Positions 44,451 to 53,154 of a DNA stretch of 64,000 nt are shown here, piece after piece. Source of the DNA: Microthrix sp041394405. GTDB taxonomy: Bacteria; Actinomycetota; Acidimicrobiia; Acidimicrobiales; Microtrichaceae. Position 1 is the first letter of the stretch. Every line of letters begins with the position of its first letter. The notes beneath the pieces were generated by a model. It searched no databases and had not been told where the DNA came from. It saw only the letters and a list, made by a program, of their open reading frames with translations. A program made the position numbers and the translations under genes. The DNA lies in NCBI GenBank assembly GCA_041394405.1, contig JAWKIF010000010.1, positions 1-64,000 of the forward strand. Reading direction: 5' to 3'.

Positions 44451-45881
44451 ATGCCAAATAAAAAGAATCGTGAGCCGGTCGATCACCAACGTGAGCACAT
44501 GGATGATCCGGCATTCCCACTCGACTTCACCAAGATCCCGGGACTGGAAGAGGTCATTTCTCGCGATGATTCCGCCGATCTGTACGGCGACTTGTATGAG
44601 TCGATATGCGGCACGACCGACGACTCCCAGCCGGTGGAGCAATACGACGGCACCCTTGGCGTGACCCAGGTATTCGTCAACGCGCGTCAGGCACCCGTCG
44701 GTCAGCTCCAATGGAATAGCAACCTGGCGTCGATGTACGACAACCCAGGCACCGTATCGGGTGTGCGTTGGTGCACCGGCACGATGATCTCGAATGACTT
44801 GTTCCTGACGGCGGGCCACTGTTTCGACCAAACGGGCGGTGGCTGGTTGCGGCCACGGGTTGATGGAACGACCAACGTCATTTCAAACGAAGACATCGCG
44901 CTGAATATGCACGTCAACTTCAACTATCAGGTCGATCCCGCCGGAGCGCTGCGAACAGAACAGTCATATCCGATCGTTGACTTGCTGGAATATCGACTGG
45001 GCGGCCTTGATTTCGCGATCGTACGTCTCGATGGGAACCCTGGCGCAACATGGGGAACTACCAAGATCTCCGCAGGCGATGCGACTGTTGGGGACATGAT
45101 TGCGATCATCGGCCATCCGGCGGGCGTTCCGAAACGGATTGAAGCTGGACCCGTGACTGGCCTCAGCGGGAATTTTCTTTTGTACGACGATATTGACACT
45201 CTGGGTGGCAATTCCGGTTCGGGAATTGTCAGGGCGAGCGACGGTTGTATTGTCGGGATTCATACGAATGGCGGCTGCGACCAACCCGCAATTGGTAATA
45301 ACCGCGGCGTTCGGATCGAAGCCGCGATCGCTCAGTCTCCGACCCTACAGAAGGTTGCCAAACACACAGCAGCGTTCCTCGACGCATTCGTCACCCATCC
45401 GGGGCTCGACAAGAGGCAGACTCAGCCGTGGCTCGACATCAAGGCGACGCTGGCCTGGCTGGACAAGAGGCCGACGTTGTCGTGGCTCGATGGTCTAGGG
45501 ACGTCACCTATCGTCGACGCTCCCACCTCACCGCTGGCCGATCAACGTGGGACGCCACGGAAGTCGTTCGACGATGTGAAGCTCACTGCGTACGACAAGC
45601 AGTTCTCGGACGCCACGCGACCGACGACCGGCGCGGCGCAACCTCCGTATCCATCGTTGGCTCGCGGCGGTGCCCAACCATTCGTTCTCACGACGCCCCA
45701 CCACGCGCCCGGAGTGGGCGGCGGCAGTGAGATCGGCGACGAGATGGAGGCGGCTCGGGAGGCGATCGCATTGGTCGAGGCGGCCATCATCGAGACGGGC
45801 GAATTGCTCGCGTTGCTTGAGACTCAGCACGCCGCCATGGTCAAGGAGGCGACGGAGCACTTCCAGCAGGACGAGCGGTAG
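44451..45881 (+). CDS. trypsin-like protease with C-terminal T-x4-D repeats (candidate graspetide precursor fusion)
   Basis: This 476-residue protein has no signal peptide. The chymotrypsin-fold domain (about residues 65-300) has a complete triad: His123 (FLTAGHCFD), Asp187 (LDFAIVRLD) and Ser255 (GGNSGSG). Residues 315-374 form a tandem array of mostly 9-residue units with Thr at 315, 324, 333, 342, 351 and 359 and Asp five residues later each time (for example TQPWLDIKA, TLSWLDGLG). The C-terminus (about 410-476) is helical. Such Thr/Asp multicore arrays are what graspetide ligases cyclise. An ATP-grasp gene of that type starts 11 bp downstream. ATG 44451 follows a GAGGGGAAG ribosome-binding site, which decides against the GTG at 44436. 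Its base composition is AT-richer than its neighbours. Confidence 0.8.
   Translation: MPNKKNREPVDHQREHMDDPAFPLDFTKIPGLEEVISRDDSADLYGDLYESICGTTDDSQPVEQYDGTLGVTQVFVNARQAPVGQLQWNSNLASMYDNPGTVSGVRWCTGTMISNDLFLTAGHCFDQTGGGWLRPRVDGTTNVISNEDIALNMHVNFNYQVDPAGALRTEQSYPIVDLLEYRLGGLDFAIVRLDGNPGATWGTTKISAGDATVGDMIAIIGHPAGVPKRIEAGPVTGLSGNFLLYDDIDTLGGNSGSGIVRASDGCIVGIHTNGGCDQPAIGNNRGVRIEAAIAQSPTLQKVAKHTAAFLDAFVTHPGLDKRQTQPWLDIKATLAWLDKRPTLSWLDGLGTSPIVDAPTSPLADQRGTPRKSFDDVKLTAYDKQFSDATRPTTGAAQPPYPSLARGGAQPFVLTTPHHAPGVGGGSEIGDEMEAAREAIALVEAAIIETGELLALLETQHAAMVKEATEHFQQDER
45393..45566 (+). repeat. 27-bp coding repeats: candidate core peptides
   Basis: The coding repeats correspond to residues 315-372 of the protease. 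Five units are exactly in 27-bp register (codons for Thr315, 324, 333, 342, 351). A sixth is one codon short (Thr359), and a degenerate seventh starts at Thr368. Thr and the Asp at +5 are kept in the first six, while the intervening residues vary, as expected of side-chain crosslink sites. Confidence 0.75.
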
Positions 45882-45892
45882 ATCTTGCGGCC

Positions 45893-46843
45893 GTGATTCT
45901 CACGATCTCGTCGCCCGATGACGTTCATGCGCAGGCTGTTGCCGAGCATCTCAACAACATGGGCGCCGATCATCGAATCGTCGACCTGAGCAAGTATCCA
46001 AGCGCTGGGTCGTTGACTGTCGAGATCGATGGCCCCGGTGAACAGCGTACCCGTCTGCGGGACGGCGATCGGTGCATCGACCTCGGAGCCGTCGGCGCGA
46101 TTTGGTGGCGCCGCCCTCAGCCCTATGGGCTGCACGATTCGATGGTCGACCCCGTCAGCCGGAACTTCGCCCTTCACGAGGTGCACGAGGCGTTCACTGG
46201 CGCGTGGCTCTCACTGGATGCGGCGTGGGTGAACCATCCGACATCCGATGAGGACGCTGGCCGCAAGGTTCGACAGCTCGTCCTCGCACAACGCATCGGC
46301 CTTCGCATTCCACGCACTGTGGTCACGAGCGATCCTGGCGTTGCTAGCGCGTTCATCGAGTCGTGTGGTGTTGGCTCGACCATCTACAAGCCATTTCAGG
46401 GTTCGGAAGAGGCTTGGCGAGAGACTCGCTTGGTCCGCGCCGACGAACTCGACCAGCTGGATTCGGTCGCTCACGCCCCATTGATCTTTCAGGAGTACGT
46501 CGAGGCCGCTGCGGATCTGCGGATCACCGCAGTCGACGGCGACCTGTTCGCCGCCCGCATTGAGACGCCGTCGTCGGGATATCAGGTCGACTTCCGAATG
46601 GAGATGGGCGGTGTCTCGATCTCGCCCTATGAGCTTCCGGCGAGGATCGAGAGCCTCCTCGCGACCCTGATGCGCGAGCTGAACATCGTGTATGGAGCCA
46701 TCGACATGCGATTGACACTCGACGGCGACCTTGTGTTCCTAGAGGTCAACCCGGCCGGGCAGTGGCTCTTTGTGGAGGACGAGACGGGTCAGCCGATCGC
46801 GAAGCGGCTGGCTTGCTGCCTGCTCGAGCGCGACGGTGGCTGA
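45893..46843 (+). CDS. MvdD/TgmB-type ATP-grasp ligase (graspetide synthetase-like)
   Basis: The 316-residue ATP-grasp protein has the pre-ATP-grasp domain of RiPP ligases (VGAIWWRRPQPYGLHD, WVNHPTSDEDAGRKVRQLVL, RIPRTVVTSDP). The catalytic domain has the ATP-binding Lys in STIYKPFQG, LIFQEYVEAAADLRITAVDG and the Mg-binding VFLEVNPAGQWLFVEDETG. These match the MvdC/MvdD and TgmB families, which form omega-ester or omega-amide bonds between Thr/Ser/Lys and Asp/Glu side chains in precursor peptides. It begins with GTG 11 bp after the protease stop. The Thr/Asp repeats of that protease are the only visible candidate substrate. Confidence 0.88.
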   Translation: MILTISSPDDVHAQAVAEHLNNMGADHRIVDLSKYPSAGSLTVEIDGPGEQRTRLRDGDRCIDLGAVGAIWWRRPQPYGLHDSMVDPVSRNFALHEVHEAFTGAWLSLDAAWVNHPTSDEDAGRKVRQLVLAQRIGLRIPRTVVTSDPGVASAFIESCGVGSTIYKPFQGSEEAWRETRLVRADELDQLDSVAHAPLIFQEYVEAAADLRITAVDGDLFAARIETPSSGYQVDFRMEMGGVSISPYELPARIESLLATLMRELNIVYGAIDMRLTLDGDLVFLEVNPAGQWLFVEDETGQPIAKRLACCLLERDGG

Positions 46844-47489
46844 CCGAAGGCTTGACCGACCGGATCGAGCCGGCAGTCGTCAAGGGCGAGACGCTTGCCT
46901 GCTGGCGGCGAGGGCAGGCCCTTGGCAGTCCCTACCACCGCGACCATCTCGAGCTTTGCCGAAGCGAGGGTGATCAACGCGGTGGATCCCAGCTACCGCA
47001 TTCGCGACGGTGCGGGCAACGAACTCCTGGTGAACCTCGAGGATCGCATCGTGACCTCCACCGACGGTCCCGAGGGGGAGTTGCCCCGCGCGTACTCCTT
47101 CGCATGCCCAACCGACCTCTATCCCGGAACGGTGCCAAGCTGAGGTGATTCCGACCCGGGTAGTGCAGCGGATCTACTCCCTACCCGTCTGCAATGTCCA
47201 GGTCTGATAACGCCGCCGTCGCTTGACCGACCGCTTCCAAGGAGGCCTCGAGGGGTTCGCCGCGGAGGCGTCGGCCTGGCGCGGTCGAGCCGAACCCGAC
47301 GGTCCCGATGGACCTGCCCTTTGGGGTCGGGCAGCGGAGTTGGCTGGCATGAATCGCGGTGTGGGCGGGGTGAGGTGACGAAGCGAAGCGCGGGCAAAGC
47401 GACGGGATCAGCGTCCGCGACGGAAGCCGGCACGTACAGGGCGAGTTCGTGATCCGTTACAACCACGGAGGTTGGCTACCGTCTGAAAC
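46844..47489. other. intergenic region, one weak small frame
   Basis: No confident gene is present in these 646 bp. A 57-codon frame from a GTG at 46972 to 47143 reads protein-like (RIRDGAGNELLVNLEDRIVT) but has no recognisable family and no good ribosome-binding site. It could be a remnant or a small accessory gene of the ATP-grasp operon. The last 300 bp should carry the promoter of the lipoprotein gene. Confidence 0.4.
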
Positions 47490-49124
47490 ATGACGTGGGA
47501 CATTCATAGAACGAGGCCATGGAGATGCGCTGCCGCGAGCGCCGCTGTGGTCGTGTTGATCGCCGCGTCCTGCACGGGTAGCGACGACACCGTCCGGGAG
47601 GCCGAGCCTGCAAGTGAGGTGACCACCGAGGGCATCACCGGCAACGTCCGGATCCGGACGACAGACTTTGACCATCCGGTCACTGGCGAGGCTGTCAACC
47701 CGATCGGCGATGTCATCGAGATCACCTCCGACGGAACGGTCGAGGCTGCAGCCACGGTGACCGTCGAAACCGGCGAGCCGATCGAACAGGACGAAATCGT
47801 CGTCGGGGTCACGGCGCGGTCTGAGGAAGGGTCGTGGGAGCCGCTGGAGGTGACCGTGGCCGGAACGAAGGTGGTTGCGTCGATCGAGCACCTTTCACTA
47901 TTCAGCTTCTTCCGGTTCCCCGATCCCACAGATCTCGTCGGGGAACTGTTCAACGACATCACCTCCGACCTCTTCGCCGCCGCTACACCACCGACGTGTG
48001 AGGACGAGGACGGCGCCCGCGCAGATGGCCACGAGGCCAGCTCGGAGGGCCCCGACGTACTCATCTGGTGCCTCGGCCGCGATGGAACGGGTCGGTACCT
48101 GCGTGTTGTCAACAACCGTCGCTACCCCGTCATCCTCTCCTCAGCACTGTCGGTTCGGGAGGCCGCCGAGCCGCGCGCTCTCGGGGACCGACTCGCCGAG
48201 GCGCTCGGTGGCGATCGGATCGCCCTCCCACCTCGATCCCAGGTCACCTACGCCGTCGAACTCGAATCCGGCGACGACGCCTCGGTGAGTGCCGAGTTCG
48301 ACGGACTTGCCTACTCGCTGTTTCAGCTTCAATTCGGTGCCGAACTCGCCGGGGCGTTTCTCACACGGTTCGGAACAGGGGCCCCGCCGCCCGGGTCCCT
48401 TGCCGCACTCCTCGCCAGCGCTGGTTGCGTGGATGCCCTGATAGCTGGGGCCCCTGGTCGGCTCCTCACCTCGTGCCTCGACTACGACGGCTTGTCCGAG
48501 CTCTTCGGAAGCCCCGCTGCCGCCATCGCAACGCCGATCATTCTGACAGCGGGAGTCCTCTCCTACTTCGATACCGCCGCAGCGTCACTCTGGGATGAGG
48601 TTGCTGGTCGGGACCGCTACACGATCGCCGTCAGCCACACCGCCCCCGAGCCTGAGGAGGCAGTGCTGTTACACAACGACGGTGTGGGCGCGCTGAAGTT
48701 CAATTCCACAGCTTCAGAGGGCGACGTCGTCGACCCCTTGGTCGCTCAGCTTGGTCGCTTCGACGAGGACTCTGGTTGGGAAGAGTCGCCGTGCCTTCCC
48801 GGGGAAGGGATCGATGAACGAACGCTCGAGTGGGGATCTCTGACCGTGTACCTCGAACGCTCCAGGGGTGCGGTCTCGGTGACGGGCTGGATGGCGAGGG
48901 GCGAACCACCCGCAGGCGCGAAACTCGGTTCGGTCAACACGCCTGGTACGCCGTGGGCGACGGCATCCGCAGCCGGCGCCCAGTGGAGTCCGGACTACGG
49001 CGTGTGGGAAACGCCCGACGGGTACCGAGGTGAGCTCAGCGTTGAACCGAGCAGCGTCGAACCGCCCGAGGACGCCCGCATTGCCAGCGTCAGTGCCGGG
49101 TTTGCGTACCTCCTCGGCTGCTGA
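47490..49124 (+). CDS. large secreted lipoprotein of unknown function
   Basis: The 544-residue protein has a lipoprotein signal peptide (AAVVVLIAASCTGSDD, lipobox Cys near residue 29). A beta-rich N-terminal domain of about 100 residues follows (TGNVRIRTTDFDHPVTGEAV, VVGVTARSEEGSWEPLEVTV), which resembles a carboxypeptidase-regulatory or Ig-like module. The middle has a helical region with hydrophobic stretches (AAAIATPIILTAGVLSYFDT). I recognise no family or catalytic motif. It is the last gene of island cassette 1 and may be independent of the ATP-grasp pair (646-bp gap). Confidence 0.75.
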   Translation: MTWDIHRTRPWRCAAASAAVVVLIAASCTGSDDTVREAEPASEVTTEGITGNVRIRTTDFDHPVTGEAVNPIGDVIEITSDGTVEAAATVTVETGEPIEQDEIVVGVTARSEEGSWEPLEVTVAGTKVVASIEHLSLFSFFRFPDPTDLVGELFNDITSDLFAAATPPTCEDEDGARADGHEASSEGPDVLIWCLGRDGTGRYLRVVNNRRYPVILSSALSVREAAEPRALGDRLAEALGGDRIALPPRSQVTYAVELESGDDASVSAEFDGLAYSLFQLQFGAELAGAFLTRFGTGAPPPGSLAALLASAGCVDALIAGAPGRLLTSCLDYDGLSELFGSPAAAIATPIILTAGVLSYFDTAAASLWDEVAGRDRYTIAVSHTAPEPEEAVLLHNDGVGALKFNSTASEGDVVDPLVAQLGRFDEDSGWEESPCLPGEGIDERTLEWGSLTVYLERSRGAVSVTGWMARGEPPAGAKLGSVNTPGTPWATASAAGAQWSPDYGVWETPDGYRGELSVEPSSVEPPEDARIASVSAGFAYLLGC

Positions 49125-49365
49125 CGACTTCGCGCGGTCCAACGGAGTCAGACGGCCGTCGCCGTCACCCCGACGGGCGCTGCATCCTCAACGCTGGCGC
49201 GGGTTACGCGTCAGGGGCTCGTCGGGATGCCCACCGTCAGTGTCACCTCCTCACTGGCGGCAGCATCGATGGTCCGAGTTGGACCGGATGAAGCGGCTCA
49301 GCTCAGGTCCACAAGATCAGTTCTGCTCGCGGCAGCCCGCCAGTACTTTCGGCGACCAGACCAAT

Positions 49366-49445
49366 CGGCTACTTCCCAGTTCCCCGTAGGGGTGTGGGTG
49401 GCGGAGAGTGCGGGATTCGAACCCCTGGAACACTTGCGTGCTCAA
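49366..49445 (-). repeat. att-like copy b: diverged and truncated
   Basis: The downstream flank (CGGCTACTTCCCAGT) and tRNA 3' end (49399-49445) are present up to the variable arm. The anticodon part is missing and the sequence passes directly into the 12-bp repeat array. The T-arm differs at several bases from the intact tRNA-Ser, so this is either an old copy or derives from another Ser isoacceptor. Confidence 0.7.
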
Positions 49446-49448
49446 ATC

Positions 49449-49496
49449 ATGGGCGATCTCATGGGCGATCTCATGGGCGATCTCATGGGCAACGTC
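49449..49496. repeat. four tandem 12-bp repeats at att copy b
   Basis: ATGGGCGATCTC occurs three times in a row (49449, 49461, 49473) and is followed by ATGGGCAACGTC (49485). This is the longest array of the motif that accompanies every att-like copy. Confidence 0.8.
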
Positions 49497-49673
49497 AACG
49501 ACGACGCGTCGCTGAAGACGGGAGTCGAGCCTCTCGTTCCCAGCAGCACCTCGGGACCGAAGCAGCTACCCGACCACGGGGACCACCTCAAAACAACCAC
49601 CCAACATCCTCCCTGCAGGTTCCGGGCGGGAAGACGGCCAGGCGAGGCAGTGTTCCGATACGGGTGAGATAGC

Positions 49674-50032
49674 ATGGACGCTATGTCGTGGGGTGAGGCT
49701 GCACTCGAGCCCGAGTTGCTGGATTGGTATCGGTCCCTTGATGAGGCAGCGCAGGGCCGGGTCGCGTTCCATGTTGACCGACTCGAACACGAAGGACCGC
49801 TGCTTGATGAGCCTCACACCAAGCAACTCGACGGCAAACTGCGCGAGCTTCGTTTCTACCTGGGCCCAGCCAGCCGGTGCGGATCACCTGCTGGATTGCT
49901 TCTTGGCGTCGGATCGTTCTGCTGACCGTGTTCAACAAGACCCGTCGTCAGGAACGAAGGCAAGTCGATCGGGCTCGCAAGGCGATGGACCGTTGTATGG
50001 CCGAAGAACACACTGCGGAGGATGAACGATGA
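49674..50032 (+). pseudogene. HigB/RelE-type toxin, frameshifted
   Basis: The N-terminal part (LEPELLDWYRSLDEAAQGRV, TKQLDGKLRELRFYLGPAS) is in one frame to about 49875. The C-terminal part (VRITCWIASWRRIVLLTVFN, then EERHTAED-like tail) continues in another frame from about 49877 to a TGA at 50030-50032. Together they make a normal phage-Gp49/HigB-type mRNA-interferase-like toxin of about 118 residues. One missing base would explain the shift. A G_GGC_CCA heptamer just upstream fits the general -1 slippage pattern, but this is weak. The stop overlaps the antitoxin start (ATGA). Confidence 0.7.
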
Positions 50033-50376
50033 GTGAACGAACCAGCTGGAAGCGGGTCAAGGCGCCTGGCTCCGGGGCCACCGAAGCTGCGTATAGGGAC
50101 GAGGGCAAGATCAGCGAGTTTCGTGAGTTGGTGTATCGCCTCAGGTCGGAGGCCGGCCTGACCCAGGCGGAACTCGCTGATCGAATGGGCACGACTCAGT
50201 CCGCGATCGCAAGGATGGAGGGTGGCGGGACGAGGCCCACCCTCGAGACCCTGGAGAAGCTGGCAACATCTCTGGGCCAGGAACTCGTTGTTGGTGTTGG
50301 AGCCGAACTCAGCGCGAATCGATCGATCGTCAAACTTGTGCGAGAAGGCCATGCGGTTCTTCGAAGCGCCGGCTGA
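50029..50376 (+). CDS. HigA/Xre-type antitoxin
   Basis: The 115-residue protein has an Xre-family helix-turn-helix (YRLRSEAGLTQAELADRMGT, QSAIARMEGGGTRPTLETLE) and a short C-terminal tail. The order, toxin first then HTH antitoxin with a 4-nt overlap, is typical of HigBA. Such antitoxins bind the toxin and repress the operon. It is intact although its toxin partner carries a frameshift. Confidence 0.87.
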   Translation: MSERTSWKRVKAPGSGATEAAYRDEGKISEFRELVYRLRSEAGLTQAELADRMGTTQSAIARMEGGGTRPTLETLEKLATSLGQELVVGVGAELSANRSIVKLVREGHAVLRSAG

Positions 50377-50702
50377 GACAGACAGGTTGATTACCGGTAG
50401 GCGACCTCGACCGGGCCGTGGTCCCCGACCTAGAGATCTACACGTGCGCGGCCAAACAGGACGGCACCACCGCCTGCTGGGGGGACAACTTCGCTGGACA
50501 GGTGGGGACGGCACCAGCACCGCCCGGCCAACGAGTCTGAGCACCGCCCGGTAGCCCGTCGTTCACGGTGATGGTCCCGAGCTACACCAATCGATGGGTC
50601 TCACCCAGCCTGTGCCCCGAAACTCCCAAGAATGGCGAGAAACTCCCAAGACCTCATGGCCAAAAGGGCCCTGCTGGCGCGGCAAGTCGGCCTACCCCAG
50701 GT

Positions 50703-50820
50703 CGGCTACATCCCAGTCCCCCGTGAGGGAGTAGTGGCGGAGAGTAAGGGATTCGAACCCTTTGGAGTGCTTGCGCATTCAACGGTTTTCGAGACGGCTG
50801 CACAGCCCTCCTGTACCCCC
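50703..50820 (-). repeat. att-like copy c: 3' half of tRNA-Ser plus flank
   Basis: The tRNA match spans 50735-50793, from the CCA end to the anticodon loop (ACGGTTTTCGAGA), and is nearly identical to the intact gene. The flank CGGCTACATCCCAGTC is kept on one side. CGGCTGCACAGCCCTCCTGT follows on the other and is shared with copy d. Confidence 0.87.
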
Positions 50821-50890
50821 GAAAACCCCTAGAAACCGCGACCCCCTGACAGTTCCATGGGGTTTCGTAGCCCCATTGAGGGTTCCAAAT

Positions 50891-50910
50891 ATGGCCAATT
50901 TCATGGCCAA
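50891..50910. repeat. 12-bp iterated motif next to att copy c
   Basis: ATGGCCAATTTC is followed by ATGGCCAA, about 95 bp beyond the anticodon-loop end of the att copy. On the minus strand it reads as the tetrapeptide-periodic L-A-M-K, L-A-M. Confidence 0.65.
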
Positions 50911-51105
50911 GACCGAAGCGACTGGGACCAGTGGCCGCCTGTGCGATCCGCTTCCACCGAGCAGCATTCTGGGCGCGCAGAATGCGGGTTCGTATGGCTA
51001 GCTGGAATGCCGAAGAGGTTGGGTTTGCCGAGGCTGGGCTTGTCAGGCGGAGCTCCGGCGGTGGCGGTCATACCGCCCAGCACGAGGTGGAGCGCTACAG
51101 CCGGA

Positions 51106-51703
51106 TCAGAGGTCTTCCACATAGTGCGTGACACGGGTGAGAAGTTCGGTGAAGGCGTATTCATCGCTGCCTGCAGCTTTGGATGCTGCGAGGTTCTCCT
51201 CAGGACTGATCAGTGCCCAGTCGAGGCGAGCGCCATGAGCCTCGGCGATCTGGCCGAGGAGGGTGCGTTGTGTCCGGCCGTTGCCTTCCCGGAACGGGTG
51301 CGCTTCGTTCATGTCCGAGAGGACGAGAGAGAGTCGGGCGGGAAGCTGGTCCCGGCCCGGGTTCGGTCCGGTGGCGAGGGCACGTATCTGCTCGGTGCAG
51401 TAGCGGGTGGCGGTGTTAAGCATGGAGACCGGGTGGAATCCGGCCTTCTTTGGCGATGTCGACCGTCCGGAACTCGCCAGCCCAGTCGTAGACGTCACCG
51501 AAGAGGTGGCGGTGCAGGTTCTGCCAGTGGGCCTGATCCCATGTTCGGGGGACGAGACCCGGGCTGTTGGCAAGTCGGACTGCGCGGTTGGCGACGATCT
51601 CGGCCTCTACGACGGCGAGCAGACCCGCTTCGCGGATTCCGAGCTTGTTGCGAAGGCACTCGGTTCCGGGCTCCAGGTACGGATCGTCGCCGGTGGCGCT
51701 CAC
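51106..51703 (-). pseudogene. Fic-domain AMPylase toxin, frameshifted
   Basis: The N-terminal part (51703 down to about 51445) encodes DDPYLEPGTECLRNKLGIRE and HWQNLHRHLFGDVYDWAGEF, typical of Fic proteins. The C-terminal part in the next frame encodes the complete Fic motif HPFREGNGRTQR, which would transfer AMP to a target hydroxyl. The two frames meet near 51438-51452, where an intact protein would read through DIAK to GFHPVSM. A single indel would restore a protein of about 199 residues. It lies 12 bp after its antitoxin gene. Confidence 0.75.
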
Positions 51704-51715
51704 GGCCAGGTTGAT

Positions 51716-51916
51716 TCAGGCGAACGGGTGACCGGCGGGTGCCGTGATGCTGTGGCGGGCGAGGAGTTCCCGACCTGCGGTGTCGGAGTCGATGTGCCCA
51801 GCATCGAGTTGTTCAAGAATGCTGATCGCGTCGGGGTGAAGTTCGATGCCTTCGAGCCGGGCATCAGCGACCGCTGCAGCAACGGCCCTACCGGAGGTCT
51901 TCGCGGTGGTTGCCAC
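51716..51916 (-). CDS. VbhA/FicA-like antitoxin
   Basis: The 66-residue protein is a short helical antitoxin of Fic toxins. VADARLEGIELHPDAISILE carries the inhibitory-helix Glu-Gly; the Ser/Thr four positions before it in the canonical motif is Asp here. LDAGHIDSDTAGRELLARH is the family-like C-terminal helix. Gene order (antitoxin, then toxin, 12-bp gap) matches VbhA-VbhT and FicA-FicT. Confidence 0.75.
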   Translation of the reverse strand: MATTAKTSGRAVAAAVADARLEGIELHPDAISILEQLDAGHIDSDTAGRELLARHSITAPAGHPFA

Positions 51917-52501
51917 CCCAACATCCTACCTGGTCGGTTCCGCTCTTGCCTCCCATGGGGCCATGGTCGTGAGGGGTCCGCTCGGCGGTGGGGCCGACGG
52001 CCAATCGAGAAGTAGCCAGCGGGAGGGAGCGCTGGGACTCAACGCGCAGAACCCCGGCTCACCTCGTCCGAGGATGGCACCGGGGTTCACTTCCGCTGGC
52101 TCGTGCCTTTGGCACTCCAAGTATCCGCTGGCCTGGCGGATGTGGCAACCCCTTTGGGAGCCACACGCGACGGTCAACCAGTCCGACCAACCCCACGAGC
52201 GGGGAGAGGTCGGAGACATGGGCAGCCGCCATGGCGCCGAAGAGCATCGCCACCGCGCAGTTTCGGGGACATGAGCCCCGCGGAACCCGAATCAGTAGTT
52301 GGATGGGATGGCGGACGGGACGGGCGAAACCCCGCTCTGCAGCGGATAGCGCTGCTCTGAGGATGCTGTGGGCCTTCTTGTCCGATTGGGCCGAGAGCGG
52401 GCGGCCAGCTTTGCCGCCTTCGGTGAGGAGGGTTCGGCGGCCAGATGGGATGCCCGCTCGAACGGGATGAGCTTGGGGTGTACCTGGAAGCCCTTTCGGA
52501 T

Positions 52502-52616
52502 CGGCTACATCCCAGTCCCCCGTGAGGGAGTAGTGGCGGAGAGTAAGGGATTCGAACCCTTGGAGTGCTTGCGCACTCAACGGTTTTCGAGAGGCTGCAC
52601 AGCCCTCCTGTACCCC
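52502..52616 (-). repeat. att-like copy d: 3' half of tRNA-Ser plus flank
   Basis: The tRNA match spans 52534-52592 and ends in the anticodon loop. The flanks on both sides are almost the same as in copy c, and similarity to copy c continues for about 150 bp to the 12-bp motif. Copies c and d are therefore the youngest or most recently duplicated pair. Confidence 0.87.
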
Positions 52617-52687
52617 CAAAAACCCCACGAAACCGCGGGCACCTGGCAGTTCCGAGGGGTTTCACAGCCTCATTGAGGGTTCCAATC

Positions 52688-52706
52688 ATGGCCAATCTCA
52701 TGGCCA
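52688..52706. repeat. 12-bp iterated motif next to att copy d
   Basis: ATGGCCAATCTC is followed by ATGGCCA at the same distance from the att core as in copy c. Confidence 0.65.
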
Positions 52707-52881
52707 CGCCGCTGTCGCTCAGCACTGCGTAGGGGGGCAAGCCACCTGCAGATCGACGACGCATGGCGTCGACGTCGGTCCCTGACTTGGCCGTCGACCC
52801 GGCGACGGCAGCGGTACCTGATTTGGTGGAGAGACTGGGCCAGCGGGTCCCTCTTCCCGGGCATCTACGATTCGGGGGGTC

Positions 52882-53154
52882 ATGACCACCCCAGAACCAC
52901 CGCCCTACATACCGACGCCCTCGGCGTTCGCCCACGGGATCGACGAAGACGACACGATGCACGCCCTTCGCCACCGCGTCGAAGAATGGCCCCTCGATGC
53001 CGAACCGCCCGAGCGTCCCGACCATAGAATCTTGGTTGTAGGCCCGGCCCGAGATGGTCAGCTACTGGAAGTTGTCTACGTTCCGGCCCATACTTCATAC
53101 CGAGTGATCCATTCCATGAAGCTCCGCCCAAGCACCCGGGCAACCTTTCTATGA
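52882..53154 (+). CDS. small toxin-like protein (BrnT/DUF4258-like)
   Basis: The 90-residue protein has a His-rich helix (TMHALRHRVEEWPLD) followed by beta strands (HRILVVGPARDGQLLEVVYV) and a C-terminal YRVIHSMKLRPSTRATFL. This strand-His-Met-Arg-Pro pattern is seen in small ribonuclease-toxin-like proteins of actinobacteria that precede an antitoxin. The stop overlaps the next start by 4 nt (ATGA), as in toxin-antitoxin pairs. Assignment is by pattern and context only. Confidence 0.55.
   Translation: MTTPEPPPYIPTPSAFAHGIDEDDTMHALRHRVEEWPLDAEPPERPDHRILVVGPARDGQLLEVVYVPAHTSYRVIHSMKLRPSTRATFL

Larger units (their letters stand above)
49125..49673. other. att-containing spacer between cassettes 1 and 2
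   Basis: No gene is seen in these 549 bp. It holds the att-like copy b and the 12-bp repeat array described separately. Confidence 0.6.
50377..51105. other. att-containing spacer between cassettes 2 and 3
   Basis: No gene is seen in these 729 bp. It holds att-like copy c and its 12-bp motif. About 100 bp before the att copy are an ATGGCGAG and an ATGGCCAA in a related context (50633-50663), possibly more degenerate motif units. Confidence 0.55.
51917..52881. other. att-containing spacer between cassettes 3 and 4
   Basis: No supported gene is present in these 965 bp. Open frames on either strand read through att-like copy d or lack any family signal. The last 150 bp should contain the promoter of the small pair at 52882. 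Confidence 0.55.

Noticed and set aside
47119..47466. A 115-codon minus-strand frame between the ATP-grasp and lipoprotein genes
   Set aside because: It is Arg/Pro-rich without any family pattern. It overlaps the likely promoter of the lipoprotein gene.
49449..49496. Short 12-bp repeats considered as a CRISPR or satellite
   Set aside because: The units are directly adjacent without spacers, and the same motif is tied to the tRNA-derived copies.
52059..52628. A 189-codon minus-strand frame reading through an att-like copy
   Set aside because: Similar text appears in the frames over the other tRNA-derived copies, so it reflects the repeated tRNA sequence and not a protein family.
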